Source of the DNA: Hetaerina americana
Lineage: Eukaryota > Arthropoda > Insecta > Odonata > Calopterygidae
NCBI GenBank assembly: GCA_022747635.1
Contig: JAKTNV010000004.1
Coordinates: 20,138,969 to 20,202,968, forward strand
Direction: 5' to 3'
DNA: 64,000 nucleotides
A program made the position numbers and the translations under genes. This document shows, piece after piece, positions 35,116-46,960 of this stretch (position 1 is the first letter of the stretch; each line of letters opens with the position of its first letter). The notes beneath the pieces are model-generated. The model was not told the origin of the DNA and did no database searches. It saw only the letters and a program-made list of their open reading frames with translations.

Positions 35116-35426
35116 GTAGTAATATTTAGGGGAGGCGACCGGCAGCTGAGGTCATTTGCGCCATTATGGATGGATGGACAGAAAAGGATGAAGGGTGGAG
35201 AGAAACCCGGCGTCGGCATTAGCCTACTCATAACGAAAGGCGCCAAGGGGTATGTTGCTGAAAGTCCCATCCGACGGACGGCGTACTCCCTCAAAGTTCC
35301 CTCCACAAAGCACCTCAAGTAGGGATTGAGATACCACTGAAGACTATTCAACATCACCGGGATTTGAACCCGGGCCCTCCGGGTGGGAAGCCAGTGCGAT
35401 AGCCACCGCACCATCTCGATCCCCAA
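35116..35426 (-). mobile_element. tRNA-derived SINE, family A, copy 4 with TSD
   Basis: Reverse-strand copy with a short degraded tail (about 35116-35126) and the B box GGATTTGAACC on the + strand (35360-35370). The body differs from copy 3 by substitutions, for example in the GGATGGATGGACAG segment near 35167. A 9-bp direct repeat frames it. The 147-codon minus-strand frame that crosses it is mostly SINE sequence. Confidence 0.92.
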
Positions 35427-35435
35427 GGCTCTCGA
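35427..35435 (+). repeat. Target-site duplication, right copy
   Basis: GGCTCTCGA, identical to 35107-35115. Confidence 0.8.
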
Positions 35436-36179
35436 ATAGGAAATGAAAACCACGAATTACTCTGAGAAATAAGCCGTTGTATCCGCCTTCACACCAGGAA
35501 ATACCTTTCAATTTGATTCCGATTGGTAAATTCTAAGCCAAAGAGATAAATTGGAATGGTCAAATGCCTGTTATCATTATTGTATCGTGTCAGCGTTAAT
35601 TATTTTGGACTCTTTGCTGATTTTAGTTAAACGTGATTATTACCAAGTACAATTTTTCTGGAACATGTTGTCTCCTGATAGGTTGTCATAATTATTTTCG
35701 TGAATTATGCCTAAGAATGTAAAAAATTCACCTCATTCCATTTTTTCCCTATCTGCAACACCCTCTTTTCCTGACTCTTTACTTATATCTGACCTAATGG
35801 GTTGACTTAATGACATCAATGTTTTGAGATCTAAGTTGGCGACCATTTCTTGTCAAATTAGTGGATATTGGTTTGTTTTTTCATGCTTTTAATTTCGTTT
35901 AATACATTCGGTAACCTATTCATTCTATTAATGTAGACAACCGTGAATCTATTATCAGCCTCATTTAATGATTTAACATTGATGTCAAGTATTAAATAAT
36001 TTACCTCTCCGTCAAAAGGTAATAGCTCTGTCAAGCCTTTCACTTTGATGAAAATAGATTTGCTGATACCGCCTTAAGATTTCTCCGGCGTGTCCGGTTA
36101 TTTTCGTTGTGTTATGCTTGGCGTGCGTGGAGATAAAAAGACGATTTTGCATGATGCAATGCAAATGTCGGCCTGCACG
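35436..36179. other. AT-rich noncoding stretch
   Basis: Nothing recognisable. Confidence 0.4.
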
Positions 36180-36310
36180 GTGTTGTGATGTTCATTGGCC
36201 GGAAGGGTGGTCGTTATGCGGTCCGAAGCCATAACTCGAATGGCGCGGGCACTCATGGGACGCACTGCGTGCCATTTGCTCATGCATTTCCTTCTCTTCT
36301 CTCCCAGCAG

Positions 36311-36364
36311 GGACCAGTGATCGCTTGCAGCACCACCGAGTCGGAGTCCGAGGCGGGGGAGAAA
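36311..36364 (+). CDS. Candidate internal coding exon, 54 nt, phase 0/0
   Basis: The best exon signal in the window. A pyrimidine-rich acceptor (TTTCCTTCTCTTCTCTCCCAG, CAG) ends at 36307 or 36310, a tandem NAGNAG-type acceptor. A consensus donor GTAAGT starts at 36365. Between them lie 18 codons, or 19 if the first AG is used, open in frame: GPVIACSTTESESEAGEK. The length is a multiple of three, so inclusion or skipping would keep the frame, as is common for alternative exons. The acidic Ser/Glu-rich peptide suggests a disordered linker; I recognise no protein family. A branch-point-like TGCTCAT lies about 30 nt upstream of the acceptor. The surroundings are GC-rich (36180-36520), unlike the flanking AT-rich DNA. 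No partner exon was identified, so the host gene is unknown. Confidence 0.4.
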
Positions 36365-36454
36365 GTAAGTAAATCCATCCCCTCCTACACCCTCCCGTCC
36401 AAAAAGTGCTCCTTTAAGCCGTTTATTCAGGCGTGAAGCCCGAGTGGCTGAATG

Positions 36455-36513
36455 CTCTCACCTCTCTCGCACTCCCTCCCCTTCTCTCTCTCTCTCCCTC
36501 CCTCCCCCCGCCA
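36455..36513. repeat. CT-rich low-complexity tract
   Basis: Pyrimidine-dominated, with CTCTCTCTCT and CCCTCCCTCC runs. It lies just downstream of the candidate exon. Confidence 0.7.
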
Positions 36514-36519
36514 GTACCC

Positions 36520-38261
36520 AAATGGCTTTTTCCAATAGTGACGGTTTCTATTTTTCCTCATTCGCGTGAAGCATACCTGCTGCTCCGTGGTAGGACGACG
36601 TCTCATGTCTCTTCGTCCGGACGCGTACGTCACGATTTTATTTCACCCGTCAAGATTATTTCTTCGAAATAAGTTTTTCTCTTTAGGGAATTTGATACGA
36701 CTACATTTTTTTTCATCTTTCCCCAGTTTTCATTTTTTAGAAAGTTCCCGCCCTCTTTTACGCGTTCAGAGCAAGGACTAATCCAATCGATGTGATATTT
36801 GAAATCCGAGAATAGGGAAAGGTAATGATTACGGTAGGCTTTGTGATCTCGAAAAATATAAGTTATAAATACCAGTTTTGGCTGCTCGTCTTTCCACCTG
36901 ACGTCTATCTTCTATCCTAGGGAATGCCTTGAATTTGACGTCATTTCGTAGTTCTTTTATACACATAAAATTTAACTACTGCCTCTTTCTAGGGTAGCCT
37001 TGAATTGATGTAGGTCTTCTGGTTCTGGTGTATCTTGGTGGTATTAAGGAGCTGACTGCTTTATGTTTTGTATAATGCCGTGTATTGATATTGTTTTAAT
37101 ATTGTTTTTGACTGCTACTTACTGGCAAATGTATTTCGTCCCAAGCAAATCAGATATTTCATAAGAATAGTTTGCGAATATATGTTGCATATCAAACATT
37201 TTTTCTCTGTAGATAGGTGTTAATGCACTTAATAATTCATATGAAATCATTTTTGGAAGTAGGGACAACGGTCTAGGCATTAAAAATGATCCAAAATAAG
37301 TAAATTAGTGTATCAGTGACAATAATTATTGTATTCTTCGAACATATTCTGAATTTTTTAAAATGTATCTTATAAAGGTTAAAGGGTTGTAATTTAGGAC
37401 ATTACATTTCCAAAACCTATTATTCCTTTAGTTTGTAGGAAGAAAATTCAGAAAGACAGGTCATGTCAAAGTTCTGCGTATTCTTTTTAGAAGAAAAAAG
37501 TAATGTAATAGCGGAACGAGGCAGTGTACATATTTATAAATCAAGTTATCTTCTTCTCCCTTAATGAATTTTGGGGCTAAGGTTTTGTACTGTTTCACTG
37601 TAAATATGGGTAGAAATACAGGTATTTTGTATAGTGGATTGCGATTAATGCAACTGATGAAATACGACCCCTGTGCTGCGGATAATTTTCAAACATCGGT
37701 TACCACTGCAGGAAATATCCGCGGTGCTGATGGTACCCGCAGTTTATTTTGTTATATTTTATCGGCAGCGTCAGTAAAGAAGTTAAATCGCTTTGTTTGA
37801 CTTGACTGATTTGACTTTTCCTACAGAGAAGTATTGTGTGCCGAAGTTTTTACGCATCGAAGATATATTGATGCAAAAAACTTCTATACATCGAATGTAA
37901 TATTTTCTTGTAAACATACAACCGCAATACGCTTACTTTATACATCGGTATGAGGGGTAGATACTATTTAAGTGTACGATCATATATTGCATTAAAACAA
38001 TTGTATGGTAGTGAGGCTTTTGGAGAGCTACTTTCTTAGATGTCCATAGAGTAGGGTCATTTGCTCAAATTTAGAGTAAATACGTATAATAACTGTCAAA
38101 ATAATGGTATGTTAATATTTTCCGGCAATGGTACTGTGTCATTAATATTGATCATGTCATATGCCATAAAGTATCTGATGGTTTTTTGAATACTGATCTC
38201 TAACAAACTGTGTTATTACCTCAATACTAATATTTTTAAATGTGGGTTGACGTCGATAAAT
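36520..38261. other. AT-rich noncoding stretch
   Basis: No gene supported. An imperfect hairpin at about 37843-37884 pairs GAAGTTTTT with AAAAAACTTC, plus GCATC with GATGC. Confidence 0.4.
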
Positions 38262-38470
38262 TGGATTGGTGGCGGTGGGGTAACGTCCTCGCCTGCCAAC
38301 TGTAGAGGTCGTGGGTTCGATTCCCGCGTAGGTGGGCTTTCCTCCACGTAGGGCTTGGGTGTTTGTAATTGTCTTTAATGTAATATGTAGGGTTTAGGTA
38401 GAAGAAGTGACTATAAACTCTCAATCTCGCCCCAATGAAGTCGTTCAATAAATAAATGCATGAATAAATT
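38262..38470 (+). mobile_element. tRNA-derived SINE, family B
   Basis: A second SINE type unrelated in body to family A. The tRNA-like head has an A-box-like GGTGGCGGTGGGGTAACG (about 38268-38285) and a good B box, GGTTCGATTCC (38314-38324). A body of about 120 bp follows. The tail consists of AATAAATAAATGCATGAATAAAT-like repeats (about 38446-38469). The total is about 210 bp. Only one copy was found here and a target-site duplication is not obvious. Confidence 0.75.
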
Positions 38471-41400
38471 AAGTCAGTGCGTCAATACGGTGATACTCAT
38501 CCATGTGTTGTTATATTATGTTAACTAATAATATTAATAAATGTAATATGTACTTAGGAAGAAGGAAACCGTGATGCAATGGTAGGACAGACACAGTTAC
38601 TTTGGAGTGTGTGCTGAAAAACTTAATTAATAGGTCAGTTGCATTATTCTTTTCATTTCAAAGTCATCTAGCGAGCCAATTATATACCTATCAGGTGTAT
38701 CTCACTTATCTCGGTCAGCGCTAAAGGTCCTTCAGTTTTCTTTTAAAAACGCTTTTTTTGCCCGTTTTTACTTTGAGCTTTAGGTCCGTAGCCGTCCTCG
38801 ACATTGAAGGTTATACGTAAGGGTGTGGCCGAAGGTGAGCTGGTTGTTGAAAAAAATGCTTCTTACTGCTCGTCATCTTCTCCTTCAGCTTCGAGTAGGG
38901 AGAAGTAATAAGAGCACGTTATTTCCCTGAGCGTTAATTTTATTCCGCACGCACGCGGAAGCTACGATAATATTGAATGCGCGACTTACGTGCCGCGCTG
39001 GTGGTGAAGGTATGACGTGTACCTTCACTGTCCACCTTGAGGGAATTGAGCCAAGAGAGGGGGCGGCCTCTACTTTAATCAAACTGGCAAAGAAAGAAAG
39101 AAAACAACTTTCTTCCGATAGTTCAGTGAAAAATGAACTTTTAACGATGTTTGAAGACTAAGGGCCTTCTATTTAATTTAAAATTATTTTTATTTTCAAA
39201 TGGCTTGCCATGTCACGATTTAATTAAATATTGCTCCAATCGGCATGGAGCCGAACGGCTTGAAATGCCGGGTGTATTTTATGATATCTTCCAGCGCATC
39301 TTTCCGCTTGCATAATTTCTTCCGTCCATCCGCCGCAAAAGACACTTGAAGAATGATTGATGCTTATGCGGTTAAGATTAAATTCTCTGCTCCACGGTGA
39401 TTCTATCTACTGCAGAACGTGTTTAATGAATGTATTATGTCCATGCGCCGAGGTCAAAATGGGCCACAATAAGGTGATTCTCTAATACGTATCTTCAGAG
39501 ATTTCAGGCAGAATGAGGTTTTGCGGCTGAGAGTATTGTCCCATGGAAACCTTTGCATCAATTAGCCCAATCATCTTTGGCATTTGAAAACACTGTTCCG
39601 TCATGGAAAGTAGTTAAAATTTCCGGGTTCCTCGACTGTCCCTTTCCCTTAATGTATGTGAAGTTGGCGATACGTATTTGGAAGCGTATATATTCTTTAG
39701 TTTCGTGAACTTAAAATTAGTTATGTGTACCGTTGTTATGAAAGAAAAAATGCGACAAAATCACGATTCGAAACACATGGCGTCGTGTGGTTTCTTATTA
39801 TATATTAATAATGGTAGTGGCTGTGCGGCTTACTTCACGATCTGATGTGGTATTTCGGCTTAAACTGTCGGTAAAAAAATCACCTGTACCTATTGCTCGT
39901 AACCATTGCTTCAAACGCAATCGCGTAAGGAAATAATGTTTTTCCGACAGCAACGCTCGAGTGGCGGCGAATCAAATTTTGTTCCCGGATTTCGAAATTG
40001 AGGAAGGAAGTAAAAAAATGAGTTCGGCAATTTACCCCTTTCGTCCGTCCGCTTTTTTATACGGGTGTACCACAGCCTCCGACACGACGGTGAGAGTGGC
40101 CATGGGAAGAAAAAGCTTCGCCAGGGAGAAGGGATGGCGAAGTCCGAAAAGAGGGAAGGTGTGTGGGAAGTGGGAGGAGGGAGTGAAGCCACTGGCAGGT
40201 ACATTTTGCGGGCGGATGTTTTTTCCCTAGTCACTCGCTTATTTCTGTCTCTCGGAGTCTCTGTTATCGATTTACTACTCATTATGAAACATGAGTTCGA
40301 CCAAGTCCCTTCCATTCCGGTGATAGGTGGTACCATCGAGTGAGAATAGGGATATCAGAAATGGGAAAGGTCGTGCATAGCTATTTTGTTAATTGAATTT
40401 TTATCAGAGCTACAATGTATTATCAGTTTCATTCATAACTCATTTTGTAGGTATGGCTTCGACGAACTCTATTCGATGGCAGGTGCGTCTGCTTAGGATT
40501 GTTTTATTACTTTGACCTTATTAGAGATTCATCTGTGTCAAACATATATTCAACTGGTGGAGTGATACTTCGAGGTATCGGACGCTCCTCTGTTAGGGTT
40601 ATAATTAGAAGGTGGGAATACACAATATTCGATATGTTATCGTGTATTCCAAACCTTCTGTCACATACAGAGGGTGACAGTAAGTTAATGAAGAGTTATT
40701 CCAGAGATTTCTTCCGGTTTCGTCACAATATCTTTGTCTAACATGGTTTGTCCTTGGTTGGGTAGGATATTTATCAAATGAGCACACCGTGATGTGTTTT
40801 AGATATAACAATGGTGTAATGGACTAGCATCAGATATGGAACAAGGAAAGTGTATCGGAGTCTATGTGCTGACAAATATAAGGAATTTGAACAATTTAAA
40901 CGTTTTTTTCGATATTTTTTTAGATCTTTAATAATTCTGATGTAGATATTACACGACCAAAATTAATCGTCCCATTCTAATTTATATTAAGAGTGTAGTT
41001 AATATGATAGTTCACCGTTTCGTCTTTATTAAGGCTGTCAATGAGGTTGATGGTCTGGGACTATCAATCGGGTGACAAGACGTGGAAACCATTCGTCAGT
41101 TTTGGCCTACTTTCGTTTTGAACGGAATGAGAATTTAGAAAATAAATGGGGAATGGATTTTATTTGGAAGAATTTGAAGGTCGCGTTAGCGTCACTGCTT
41201 GAAGATACTAACATCGGAGTTTACCTACCGGGAATTTCATGCCAAAATTACTCAGTCGTCAGACGATCGAGAGTGATTAAATGTTGACGTGCATGTTCAG
41301 CGACCCGAAATTCATGGATTCATATCATTTTTTGTTGTATCTTTTCACTTGTAAACTCCGTGGGTAATATCACTAAAATTTCATCTTACCGCCCGTTGCC

Positions 41401-41699
41401 TCCGTTAATTATTCAATTGAAGTCAAAGTTGAAACACTAAGGATGCCTCAAGGCCCGTGGGTTATGGGTGGTGCCTCTGGAAGCATCATCCAATTTTAAA
41501 TCCGGAACACTCCCTAGCCTTGGTCAGTTTGCTTGCTTTGCCCCCTCAGGTCCCCGGCGCTGGAGACTTCGACTTATGATTCATGAAAAGGAAACGCGCA
41601 TCGGTGCGTGTGAAATGAAAATTAAGACCCCCGCGTGACGTTCCTCGTACCTCAAAGGTGCACTTCCAACCGATAACTTAGGTTACAATGGAGGATGGA
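38471..41699. other. Noncoding stretch
   Basis: No gene supported. Frames at 39911-40336 (141 codons, minus) and 39961-40343 (+) overlap on opposite strands in a CpG-bearing patch and have no recognisable product. Confidence 0.4.
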
Positions 41700-41840
41700 A
41701 TCTGATCTGAAACTGCGGATGCTTTGGCGCCAGCAGTTAAAAAAATTTTAGTTACTATGGATGCCGGATTTCCTTCCTCCATTCCTCTTCTCCCTCCAAA
41801 ACCGACCGATACTAAATCATCGACCCATCCCTAACGGAGC
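41700..41840 (+). mobile_element. Decayed SINE family A fragment
   Basis: The order of landmarks matches the family A 3' half: AACTGCGGATGCTTTGGCGCC (about 41710), then GGATGCCGGATTTCC near 41760, then the TTCCTCCATTCCTC stretch. Divergence is high and the head is not recognisable. Confidence 0.4.
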
Positions 41841-44800
41841 ATAACACCTCATTGGTTGACTTCCCTTGTAACTTTAATGGCCCGGATATAACTTCCTAAG
41901 GCCGTCTTAAATCACAGCGTAAGCTCTTTGGCTTTTTACGCCTGTCGTATCGTGGTAGGAAGTTTTCTATGTGTGTGCCTCAATGTTTCAGTGACGCTTT
42001 TTCGTGAAAACGGTAACAGGATGTTATGGTACGCCTGAAAAAATACCGTGCCTTAGCGTGAAGTAGCGTGAGCGAACGGAAATGACGTGTATTTTTGGGC
42101 TTGTAAGTTAAATCGCTTGTCATTTCGATCGCGGCCCTGATCAGCTGCCTTATTTTCGTCACCCTCTTAATTTTGAATGACTCTCATTCAGTCTTCCGTC
42201 AATTTCTATCATCGATTCTTCCACGCGATTCTTAACACTTAAATGTATTGCGTAAAACCCTTTTTTGTTTTTTTATCCCGTCGGGAAGATTTACTCTCCA
42301 GTATTCACTCACCGTTCAGTTCAAATCACTCGCAATTTATGAATTCCTCAGTCGGTTCCTATTGCTTTCTTCCGCATCTCAGTGCCTCTCAACCATTCTT
42401 CATTGCAAAGAAATAGTTAAAAAACTTTCCCGTGTGTCGTGGCTCCTTTAATTCATCAAGCATTACATTATTATTATTCTGTAGGAACCGGAACTTCTTT
42501 CAATGGAAATTAAAAAGGGAAATTGTAAGATCCCTCGTTTGATTTTTGGGATCGCAATGCGGAAAGCGCCCAGTCGACTTGGTGCTGTGAGCATTCGACT
42601 TGATAACTCTTCCCTCTCGTCATCATTACCCAGCTCACGATTAATGAGCGTGTCCAAATTTGCCAATTGAGTGCCTGCAGTCTCCCATTGAAGGAGGGGC
42701 TACATTTATTGGGTGTCGCATTTCCTTAGACAACAGCGAATCACAATCCTAGTTTGTTACCATAGAAATGAAATTATTGAGTGCTTCATTTTGAGGCCAC
42801 ATCTGGAAATTCTTAATGCCACATTTCGTATTTTCTTAATCTTACATTTTACACCAAGAAAGTAAAGCGTATGGAATGCAATTGCTACGAAAAGTTTCAA
42901 AGTTTCGGCATTACATGAAAGACTTGAATGATGAGGGGCAGGATGAAATGTAAAATCAGTTGGGAACATGATGATTAATTTTTTTGGCAACATTTTTCAA
43001 CTCTGTACTTGTTATCACATGGAAACATCATCCAATGTCAACCTCTCCCTTTAGTAGAGGAAAATTTGAGTAGTCCTTGTTAGTTAGCGGATATAAACAT
43101 GGATATTCATAATGTCTAAATTTGCTCGAAGACGTCTCAAAATCGCTTCTAATCCCGGAACCTCGATTTTTTCCTGAAAATGACAAGACCTAATCGGTGG
43201 GTAAATAATAAGGAAATTGCATCACCGGACCAGCGGCCGTAAAATTTAGCCTGATGAATTGCGCTGCCGAGGTAGCGAAATGCCCGATCGAGCCGTTGTC
43301 ATTTTCTGATTTGGAAATAATAAGTTGTGGTTTCTACCCCTAAACATCCCCACGTGGTGTTTGATGGATTGCGCTGATAAAATAAAAATAACGGGATGAG
43401 AACGAATGCCCTTCTCTTTCGTCGAGGCGTCGGAGTATATGGCCGATTTCGTTCCATTACACTATGAAGGAGATCATCTTCTTGTCGACCGTCGGGAAAG
43501 ATCCTCCTCTCCCGACTCGTAACAAACGAAAAGGGCAAAGAAAAACAACGCCTCCTTATGCGATATCAGAGGCGTGTAATTGGGAAGTGATTTAATGTAA
43601 ACCCTTCATAATTGCTCCCCCCAAAATACCTGGCGGTCGTAAATCATTCATATCGATCTCATTTTCTCCCCCACCCCCTCAGGACGCCTTCAATCCACCT
43701 TCCCCTTTCCCTCCCTTCCTCTCGGGGTGACTAATCAGAGGGTTCCCGCGCTGGTAGCATATTCCCGCGCGGGCAGGAGAGGTTCGACTGGATTCCTACC
43801 CGAGAATTGCTCCGGGGCGTCGGGTGATTTCTCTACAGCGGGATGAGCGAGATAGCTCTCATGTTAGTCCCAATTGGGACTCTCCGACTCCACAATTAGC
43901 CGGCGAGCCGCCACGTAGGTGTGTGGCAGGTGGTGTTGGGACACCCAGCCATTAAGGAAAATGGGTGACATAGAGGTTTAACGTGTAACAATTGTCTTCT
44001 CATATTGGTAAAACGGATTGTCCGTTAGAAGCAATTTTCCAGGTGTATTGGCTTGCCTTATCACTTTGCTGGATTTTATGGAAAGTTAAAATCCAGCGAG
44101 AGAAACCAAAAGATTTATTATTAAACATCATGCATACACTTTGTTCAAAGCAGAATAAACACGTGGTTTCGCTCTATGCATACGTATAAAAATAGAATTA
44201 GAAATATCGTTTTAATAACTTGATTTTCTTTGAAACAGCGTCGGAATATTGTTTGTTCGACGTATGTATAAAATTTGATATTTCATCTTTAATATTGCAA
44301 TGGATACCTGAGTGATAGTCCACGAAATCAAGTAATACAATGGGAGGGATCAAAGAAGGCTGGTCCAGTTTCCAGTCTTCTTCGCTAAGGAAATTCATGT
44401 TTTCCGATCTATATTTACTAACAGGGTGGTAGATGTTACAATAGTATGAGATCTTACCCATGGTACCCGTAAACTGTCAACCAAGTCGACTGAATATTAT
44501 CGGTTATTAGTTCAACCGTACCATAACCATAATTCGTAGCCCAGTACCGAGATAAGTTGTGAGACAGTCTTGATGTTGGTACGGTTATTTCTCTATTCGC
44601 TCTCTTTTTGAAATGCCAGTGACTCGTAAATATTGAAAATTGATTTCGCTCTTATTTAAATTTATCTTTTACAGTTCCAAAATACCTTATTCTTCAACGG
44701 CGCTCCTAAAACATTGTCCGAGTGAGAGATATATGGGGTGAAAGTTTTCTCGTACATATCCGAAATTCGGTCTTTTCCTGGTCTTTTGATTTAAATCAGT

Positions 44801-46559
44801 TTTCCAGCTCCTCTGCGGTCTTCAAATTGACACCTAAGTGCGCGGAAAGTTGTGCGAAAATCACGCCACACGGATGGTCTACTCTGGCATTTCGAGTTCT
44901 ATACTTGGGATCTCGCGGTCACTTGTCTCACCATCACTTCCTCTAGTCGATGTGAACTCTTCGGCCTCTATCCTACCTCGTTGCATCACGTAACTCATTG
45001 AAGCTTTTAGCGTAGGTACATCATCTGATGGGCCCTTACACTAAGTGATGCATGAGGTCGTATAGCGATGTATTCGCAAGTTAATCGAGGTCATTTTTAC
45101 GTCAGCCATTCAAAGCAATTGCGTGCATTTGTCCTACAAATCCATGCTATCTTCGTTTCTAAATTTCACAACCGGTAATAACAATGTGTAATTCTAGCGT
45201 AATTGAAAAAATCATCGTAGCCCTGCCACCCTTATGAGAGCATTATTTATTATATAAGGAACGCAGTCCATTTCAAAACACAATTGGTTCTTTTAATTTT
45301 CCTTTGTGTAAATTCAGAGCAATCCGTATGGAAATGGAATTAGTCTCGGGAATAATACACATTAAAACCCATTCTTTTTCGACTGATTCATGTTGCAAAA
45401 CTTGTTAAATGGAAGGTGTGGGTTTCCGTTCGAAATTTCGGCATTGCAAAATTGGTTTTTGACTTAAAAGAAAGAAATATTGGGTCGTGTAAACTTTGTT
45501 AGAAATATTAGGTCGTGTACCATTGTTCAAAAGTGTATAATTATAAGTGATGGGTCAGCATCCGCTTATTGTGGACTCGGACCTATGCGATTGAATTAGT
45601 CGAATCGGCTCAAAGAAAATGAAATGCCTCATTGAGATGTTGGCGCCATAAAAAATTTCGCCACGTGGTGAAATGAGGTGTTGTGGTTGCCCTGTTGTTG
45701 CATTTATTTTATTTGCCGCTTTATTGTACACGTATGACATATTTAAGTTAAATTAGTCAAAATTATGAAAATCCCTTTAAGCGTGACCACGTCATAGGCA
45801 GTGTGGTGAAATTGCACATTGAATTAAGTAATACAGTGGTTATTCTACTTGTTTTTCGATTTCATGTACGTACCACCACTCCTGGAAGTGATTTTCAGGT
45901 ACATTGTGTTCACTAACGTTCGTGGGATAATATGACACTCGGGGGTTGCAAGGTATAGAATCAAAAACCACAGGATTACCCTGTCCCTCTCGAAAATATT
46001 AGGATTCTAAATTATTATTTTGAAACTATAAAATATTAGGAACATATAATTTCTGACTGGGATAAAAAATATTAATTGGTTTTACTTTCATTTAAAAAAA
46101 AATGTTAAATGTGGCCTCTTTTTAGAGAGATATTTTAGATTCGAAGTTTGATGACAGGTGTCAGTCATCCATGCATTTTATTTCTTGCCAGGGGCTAAGC
46201 ATTTGTTCACATTTTGATTTTCCTCGCAAAACGAAGTATTAGCTACATAACTGGTTCAACAAGATAATTATCTTGATTATCTTGGCGATGTTACACATTA
46301 AATCGATTTTCCGAAAGAGAGCGTGTGATTTTACATCTCCAACCGCGTTCCTTCTCAATAAAGTACACTCCGAACGAAAGAGAAGTTCGGTTGTGCGCAG
46401 TCACGAATGCCATGACGTGACGAAGAACAATTAGCAGACGGTAGGAAATTTTGAGATGGGGGCTCTCGCTCTCGTTAGATGGGGTAGGGTAATGATGCTC
46501 GTCACAGCCGTTGATGTCTCTCATAGCGGAGGATATGCCTTCACTTTTTAACGGTCGCC
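41841..46559. other. Noncoding stretch
   Basis: No gene supported. A 16-bp palindrome, AGTCCCAATTGGGACT, lies near 43866 within a CpG-bearing patch (43680-43930). A 28-bp tandem duplication lies at 45473-45528. Confidence 0.4.
45473..45528 (+). repeat. Imperfect 28-bp tandem duplication
   Basis: Two adjacent units, 45473-45500 and 45501-45528, share AGAAATATT, GGTCGTGTA and a GTT end, with a few substitutions. Confidence 0.7.
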
Positions 46560-46960
46560 GTACATTCTTCTCGCAGTAACAAACCCACAGCGGCGGCGTC
46601 GCCGGAATGGCATGGGAAATGAATCGGCAAAGTGTGGGCGTTCTCATTTCATCGGATCGCCCCTAATGAGAAGCGCCGACGATAAATCAAGGCACGGCGG
46701 CGAGAGGAGAAGTGGGATGGGCGGGGGAGACTTGCATAACGGTCGCCGGAGAGTGGCGTTTGTGTTTTGTGAATTGGGAAGCGGTACTCGCGGACAGGAG
46801 TTGTATGATTGAGGCCGTTTGGAATGGATAAGCGTGTGCTACTGCTGTATTCGCGTTGTGAATAGATTGGCGAAGGCCGTTTCGCGCATCTTACTTTAAT
46901 CTTAAGTGACACGTTAATCATCCTCGTGGCTCGAGAGAGCCACGTAAATGCAATGGCGTG
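46560..46960. other. CpG-rich block
   Basis: CpG-bearing sequence with frames of 66 and 106 codons on opposite strands and no recognisable product. Confidence 0.3.
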
